A DNA stretch of 64,000 bases from Hippopus hippopus. Taxonomy: Eukaryota; Mollusca; Bivalvia; Cardiida; Cardiidae. The notes beneath the pieces are model-generated. The model ran no database searches and had not been told where the DNA came from. It saw only the letters and a list, made by a program, of their open reading frames with translations. Positions within the stretch are counted from its first letter, which is position 1, and each line of letters starts with the position of its first letter. Of the stretch, positions 59,408-64,000 are shown piece by piece. Position numbers and translations under genes: made by a program. Where the stretch lies: contig OX328105.1 of the NCBI GenBank assembly GCA_946811185.2, positions 47,616,845-47,680,844 on the forward strand, written 5' to 3'.

Positions 59408-60377
59408 CAGTCAAACTTCGGTGGCTCGAATATGGGTAATTTCGAATACCAAAGAAAGCTCGAACAACGATATCGGTCCCGGCAAAATCTCTATATAATT
59501 CATATTGTTCTACCTCGGAAAGCTCGCACAACCCTTAATTGGAACTTTCGAACACATATCACGGTCCCGTCGTTCATTTTCCTGTGTATTTTACCTTTCA
59601 GAAGTCGAACAAAGGGTTAGTCAACAATCAGACGTTGGGTTTCACACCTACATTGTTAATTGGATACGCTGGTAATCGTCTGTCAAATATTGGATAAGGT
59701 GCATGTTTTTAACACTTACTGTAAAATATACACACACTTGATCAAAGTGTCAATTACAAATTGTTTAGCCGTGATTGAATAATTGCTTTGCTTTTAATTT
59801 TTTGTTTTTCGAGGTGGTTGACCTAAATTAGTGGTCAAGTCATTTTTGTGACACTATGTTTTCATGAAGAGTATTGCTTTTCAACACAGTAGGTTTCATT
59901 AACCACAACTGTGATCTTAATCCGCACATGTAGCGTTGATAGAAGTTATAATTAGAATATAAACAAGGTGATGTTTCGCTCTCGATATCTGCAAATGTCC
60001 TTTCTTTTCTGATAAAATGACTTTTAGATATGTGCAAAGAAAATGACCCCAGGAATCGGCCGTTTAACTGGTGAAAATAGCTTGCTTTCGGCCGAAATGG
60101 ATACTCTCAAAAAATGAAAAACATTAACAGAGCGTATCGATTTCGGCCGAAAACAAGATATTTTCACTAATTTGACAGCCAATTCCTGTAAAATGACAAA
60201 GGTATGTGGTGTGTTCTGTGTGATATTTCCAAATACAAAAGTCATAAATATGCAATAAGAATACATGTAACTCGTTCACTGACCTCTTCGTACCTTGAAA
60301 TATGGATACCTCGAACTACCGATATTTCGAACAAATTACCTAGGCCCAGGGGTGTTCGAGCTTCCGAAGTTTGACTG
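59408..60377. mobile_element. pogo/Tigger-like non-autonomous element
   Basis: Ends CAGTCAAACTTCGGTGGC and (reverse complement) CAGTCAAACTTCGGAAGC match over 23 bp with two differences and are flanked by TA (59406-59407, 60378-60379). The interior repeats CTCGAA/TTCGAA words near both ends. No transposase. A palindromic insert lies at about 60050-60196. Confidence 0.72.
60050..60196. mobile_element. Palindromic element with CGGCCGAAA core
   Basis: Arms AGGAATCGGCCGTTTAACTG and the complement of GACAGCCAATTCCT flank TTTCGGCCGAAA words. AAAATGAC occurs on both outer sides (about 60042-60049 and 60197-60204), an 8-bp candidate duplication. A related block lies at 45095-45237. Confidence 0.5.
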
Positions 60378-60763
60378 TAAATGGGTATTTTCATCTTCAA
60401 GCACAGATTACATTTCTCCTTTTAACTTGAACCAGGTAAAGTCTTTCAGCCAGTTCTGACAGAAAGCTCAACTTCAATTTTCAACAGACGATACATTACC
60501 TTCCAAATCGCTGCTTGAGGTGGCATGATTGGCACCTGTAGGAAGCAGACAATAAAAAAGAATACTACACTTTACACATTGTCGTGACCTATTTTCCGCA
60601 AACAGAACAGACTGGTAATGTGTACTTTTATCTACTGGAAATCAGGAGAAATAAGCTATAAAATAAAGAGAACCCAACAAAGACTTTGACTGGGCTCGTA
60701 TTTATAACAACTGTCCACTGTACTATAATAATGTGTAAGCCAGTCTTATTCTATAAATAAACA

Positions 60764-62878
60764 AGAGGACCATGATGGTCCTATATTGCTCACCTGAGTA
60801 TTAAGCAGTAAAGGTCTACAATGAAGATAAATACCAAATATTGAGGTTCAAGGCCAAATGATAATGAAACAAGAGCGGCAATTGTCACAAGATATGCCCA
60901 TCCCATCGCCAGTTGTCGAGGAGGTATAATAATTGCAAAGGGCAGGTAATGCAACAAACATGTTTACCAAGCTCAAGTCAATTTGACTTGAGACTTCAAA
61001 GTTCCACTGCGGACAAGCAAGAAATACTGTAAAAATGAAGATCAAAGTGGAATAACTCAAAATCTGGGCTAGGTAGAGTTATTGTTCTTGCGCACAGTAC
61101 TCGGTAATATTGCAACAAACATGCATACCAAGTTTGAAGTCGTTCTGACTTGAGATGACAAAGTCATATTCCGGACAAACACTAAATGCTGTAAAAATGA
61201 TGATCAAAGGGAAATAACTCAAAGACAGCACGAGGTAGAGTTACAACTCTTGTGCACTGCACTTCCAAATATTGCAACAAATAAGCATACCATATTTCAA
61301 GTCATTCCTACTTAAGATGACGAAGTTTTGCTCCAGACACGCAAGAAATGCTATAAAAATTAAGGTCAAAGGGGGATTAACTCAAAATTAGTGCTAGGAA
61401 GAGTTATGGTTCTTGTGCACTGCACTCCTTAATTTTTCAACAATCATGCATACCAAATTTGAAGATGTTCAGGCTAGAGATGACAAAGTTATATTCTGGA
61501 CAAACAGAAAATGCTGTAAAAATGATGATCAAAGGGGAATAACACATAGACAGTGAGAGGTAGAGTTATGGTTCTTTCACACTGCACTCCGTATTATTGC
61601 AACAAACACAAATGCCAAGTTTCAAGTCAATCGGACTGGAGATGACAAAGTTATGCTCTGAACAAAGAACTATTCTATACAACTTTCTAATTCAAGGGCA
61701 AATAACTCCAGTTGTTCTGGTCCGATTGGACCCATAATCAAACTCATCCGAGATTTTAAGGTCATAAGTAATTTGACCAAGTTTGTAGCTGATTGGTTAA
61801 AAATTGTAGATGCTAGAGTGTAAACAAAGTCAAATATAGCAATTTTTCTCATTCAAGGGCAAATAACTCCAGTTGTTCTGGTCCGATTAGACCCATTATC
61901 AAACTCATCCGAGATCTTATGGTCATATATATTTTGACCAAGTTTGATGCTGATTGGTTAATATTTGTAGATGCTAGAGTGTAAACAAAGTCAAATATAG
62001 CAATTTTTCTTAATCAAGGGCAAATAACTCCAGTTGTTCTGGTCCGATTAGACCCATTATCGAACTCATCCGAGATCTTATGGTCATATATATTTTGACC
62101 AAGTTCGGTGCTGACTGGTGAAAAATTGTAGATGCTAGAGTGTAAACAAAGTCAAATATAGCAATTTTTCTTATTCAAGGGCAAATAACTCCAGTCGTTC
62201 TCGTCCGATTAGACCCATTATCAAACTCATCCGAGATCTTATGGTCATATATATTTTGACTAAGTTTGGTGCTGATTGGTTGATATTTGTAGATGCTAGA
62301 GTGTAAACAAAGTCAAATATAGCAATTTTTCTTATTCAAGGGCAAATAACTCCAATTGTTCTGGTCCGATTAGACCCATTATCAATCTCATCCGAGATCT
62401 TATGGTCATATATATTTTGACCAAGTTTGGTGCTGATTGGTTGATATTTGTAGATGCTAGAGTGTAAACAAAGTCAAATATAGCAATTTTTCTAATTCAC
62501 GGGCAAATAACTCCAGTCGTTCTCATCCGATTAGACCCATTATCGAACTCATCCGAGATCTTATGGTCATATATATTTTGACCAAATTTGGTGCTGATTG
62601 GTTGATATTTGTAGATGCTTGAGTGTAAACAAAGTCAAATATAGCAATTTTTCTAATTCAAGGGCAAATAACTCCAGTTGTTCTCGTCCGATTAGACCCA
62701 TAATCGTACTCATCCGAGATCTTATAGTCATATATATTTTGACCAAGTTTGGTGCTGATTGGTTAATATTTGTAGATGCTAGAGTGTAAACAAAAAAAAT
62801 GTGAACGGACAACGGACGGACGTCGGACGGTGAGTGATCACAATAGCTCATCCTGAGCACTTCGTGCTCAGGTAAGCT
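60764..62878 (+). mobile_element. P element, subtype 5, with two kinds of tandem unit
   Basis: It starts AAACAAGAGGACCATGATGG then TTGCTCACCTGAG, and ends GAGCACTTCGTGCTCAGGTA. CTCACCTGAG at the left pairs with the CTCAGG stem at the right. The first half (60850-61660) has about five units of roughly 180 bp, the second (61688-62795) about seven of roughly 160 bp. A GGACAACGGACGGACGTCGG microsatellite follows. It is nested inside the CAGGG-ended element 59313-63110. Confidence 0.82.
61688..62795 (+). repeat. Tandem array, about 160-bp unit x 7
   Basis: Each unit contains GGGCAAATAACTCCAGT, CTCATCCGAGATCTTATGG and GATGCTAGAGTGTAAACAAA. Units differ at only a few sites, mainly in the GTTCTGGTCCGATT segment, pointing to recent amplification or homogenisation. 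Confidence 0.9.
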
Positions 62879-63241
62879 TATTACCGGAAAAGCAGTTTTA
62901 TTTTAATTAAATCCTGTAGTTAAGTACAGAACAGTGTTCATCTGATATTGAAACAGGATCAGACTTGGGTTAATGACAATTTATTCAATTTCCTGAATGA
63001 TTTAGATTTCGAAAGCTGCGTCACTGATGGTGCACAGTTATTTATTTTTGGGGTCATTTGAGTTGAAATAGCGTCATTGACGCAGGATTTGTGCATCATG
63101 GAAAACCCTGAGAAGAGTAGAAAACATTGTGGGAAAAGGAGAAAGTGCTTGTTTTCAGCATTTTCTCCTTTTCCTACGCTGTTTTCAAAAGGCTTCGTCC
63201 TCAGGGTCGTTAAAAGATGGCACTGTGTGGCAAAGGGTTAA

Positions 63242-64000
63242 AAAGTAGCAAAGCTGAAATTTAATACTCTTTGTAGCAATTCATTTTTCCCCCATATTAC
63301 ATTTGTACATGTGAGAATGCTTTGTGGTTAGCAATCTTCTGGAATAACCTTTTTGGGGAAAATGAATAAGTTAATCTTAGGTTTACTATGCACAGCCTCT
63401 TGTTTGGACTGTCCGTCCTTTGATCAACTTGAAGTAGGCACTACATTAAGGACTCACTTTCTATCATGAAGTTACAAATTCATTCTTTTTTTCCAAGCTG
63501 ATAACAAGACTTCAGTAATGCTTTTGTCGAAAAACTGTACAAATCAAGGATAATGCAGTAACCAGAGAATGTTAAGTCTCATCTTGGAATGGATTCACAC
63601 TGTTTTGCATGGAATATGCATTGGCCTAGCCATTTAAATATTTGTGTGCACAGTGATGATGTTTGCTTGACAGCATGACGTCACCACTTATTGTATAGCA
63701 TAGAGAAATTCCCTGGTCATCAGTGCATCAATTTAAAGGAAACCCCTGGTCATCGGTGCATCAATTTAACCCATCTATTCACATAGTTTGAAAAGGCACC
63801 CAAATCTACAGAAAAATCAAGATGATGTTGGGATTTACAATTTGGGTCATACATTTTTTTATATGCATCTGCATATTGTGGGTCATGGGTGCTACACCCT
63901 AGATAGGGTAGCCTTAAAAGCTTTGTAATTGGAGTATCTTGGGCTCTTTTCATAATTGAAATAATCCATGATCTTGTTATGTAGTAGTATCAGGATTTTA
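63242..64000. other. Right-edge stretch without recognised feature
   Basis: A short direct repeat (CCCTGGTCATCAGTGCATCA near 63711 and a variant near 63743) and a minus-strand open frame at 63750-63953 without recognisable motifs. No F1 end occurs. Confidence 0.5.

Larger units (their letters stand above)
59313..63110. mobile_element. CAGGG-ended DNA transposon, copy 3, with nested insertions
   Basis: The left end CAGGGTTTTCCCTCGGC resembles copy 1, as does the following GGGGTCACTGTGACCCC. The right end is CATGGAAAACCCTG. AGAAG flanks both sides. It splits an F1 copy cleanly. It contains a pogo-like element (59408-60377) and P element 60764-62878. Confidence 0.72.
59207..63241 (-). mobile_element. 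F1 copy split by the CAGGG-ended element
   Basis: R arm 59207-59312 (ACCAAATGACACAATCTTG); the core and L end resume at 63111 (AGAAGAGTAGAAAACATTG) and close GCAAAGGGTTAA. Confidence 0.87.

Noticed and set aside
60500..60535. 36-bp minus-strand segment with good acceptor and donor and a phase fitting the Walker A exon (reads ANHATSSSDLE)
   Set aside because: It lies inside the CAGGG-ended transposon insert, lacks the conserved beta-strand motif expected there, and short segments with splice-like edges occur by chance.
63750..63953. 67-codon minus-strand frame ending NYVNRWVKLMHR
   Set aside because: No recognisable motif, no splice-like boundaries and ordinary length for chance in this sequence.

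Overview
This window is animal nuclear DNA, most likely from a bivalve mollusc. It holds one intron-rich host gene on the minus strand, spread over about 35 kb and buried in short DNA transposons. The bivalve inference rests on the very dense mosaic of pearl-like elements (tandem units of about 155-160 bp plus GACG-rich microsatellites), tRNA-derived SINEs and TTAA MITEs; the species cannot be fixed from sequence alone.

Host gene. Thirteen exons on the minus strand (47604 down to 12518) join in one open frame, with matching phases and GT..AG junctions. They give 617 codons plus a stop for an ABC half-transporter of the ABCG1/ABCG4 (white-type) class. Walker A, Q-loop, signature, Walker B, D-loop and H-switch occur in order, followed by a linker and a six-helix membrane domain. 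The first roughly 60-80 residues were not found and should lie upstream (above 47604, possibly beyond the window).

Mobile DNA. F1 is the dominant family, with roughly 80 full, partial or nested copies of about 200-240 bp. It is flanked by TTAA, has ends TTAACCCTTTACCACACAAT (L) and CGTTTGGTAAAGAGTTAA (R), and is centred on a 67-bp near-perfect palindrome whose single unpaired middle base tells orientation. I call a copy + when the L end is on the left. F2 is a second TTAA family, with ends like TTAACCCTWARAGCGCC and a snap-back core AGATCAAGATCAGACTGCA. F3 has ends TGAGCCATGCTCTG and is about 245 bp. P elements resemble pearl/Helentron-type elements, with a 5-prime stem-loop, tandem units, a GACG microsatellite and a 3-prime stem-loop followed by TAAAA. 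Three longer elements have CAGGG... inverted ends and 5-6 bp target duplications. There are also a complete but broken mariner, a pogo/Tigger-like element, two SINEs with clean target duplications, a 3-prime fragment probably from a LINE, and foldback elements.

Layout. 1-12.5 kb lies downstream of the gene and is repeats only. 12.5-47.6 kb is the gene, with F1/F2 copies in almost every intron and some within about 10-40 bp of splice sites. The mariner (36978-38927) lies between two exons. 47.6-64 kb is upstream sequence with many F1 copies, two large P elements and a deep nest of insertions at 59.2-63.2 kb. Insertions within insertions give a readable relative chronology.
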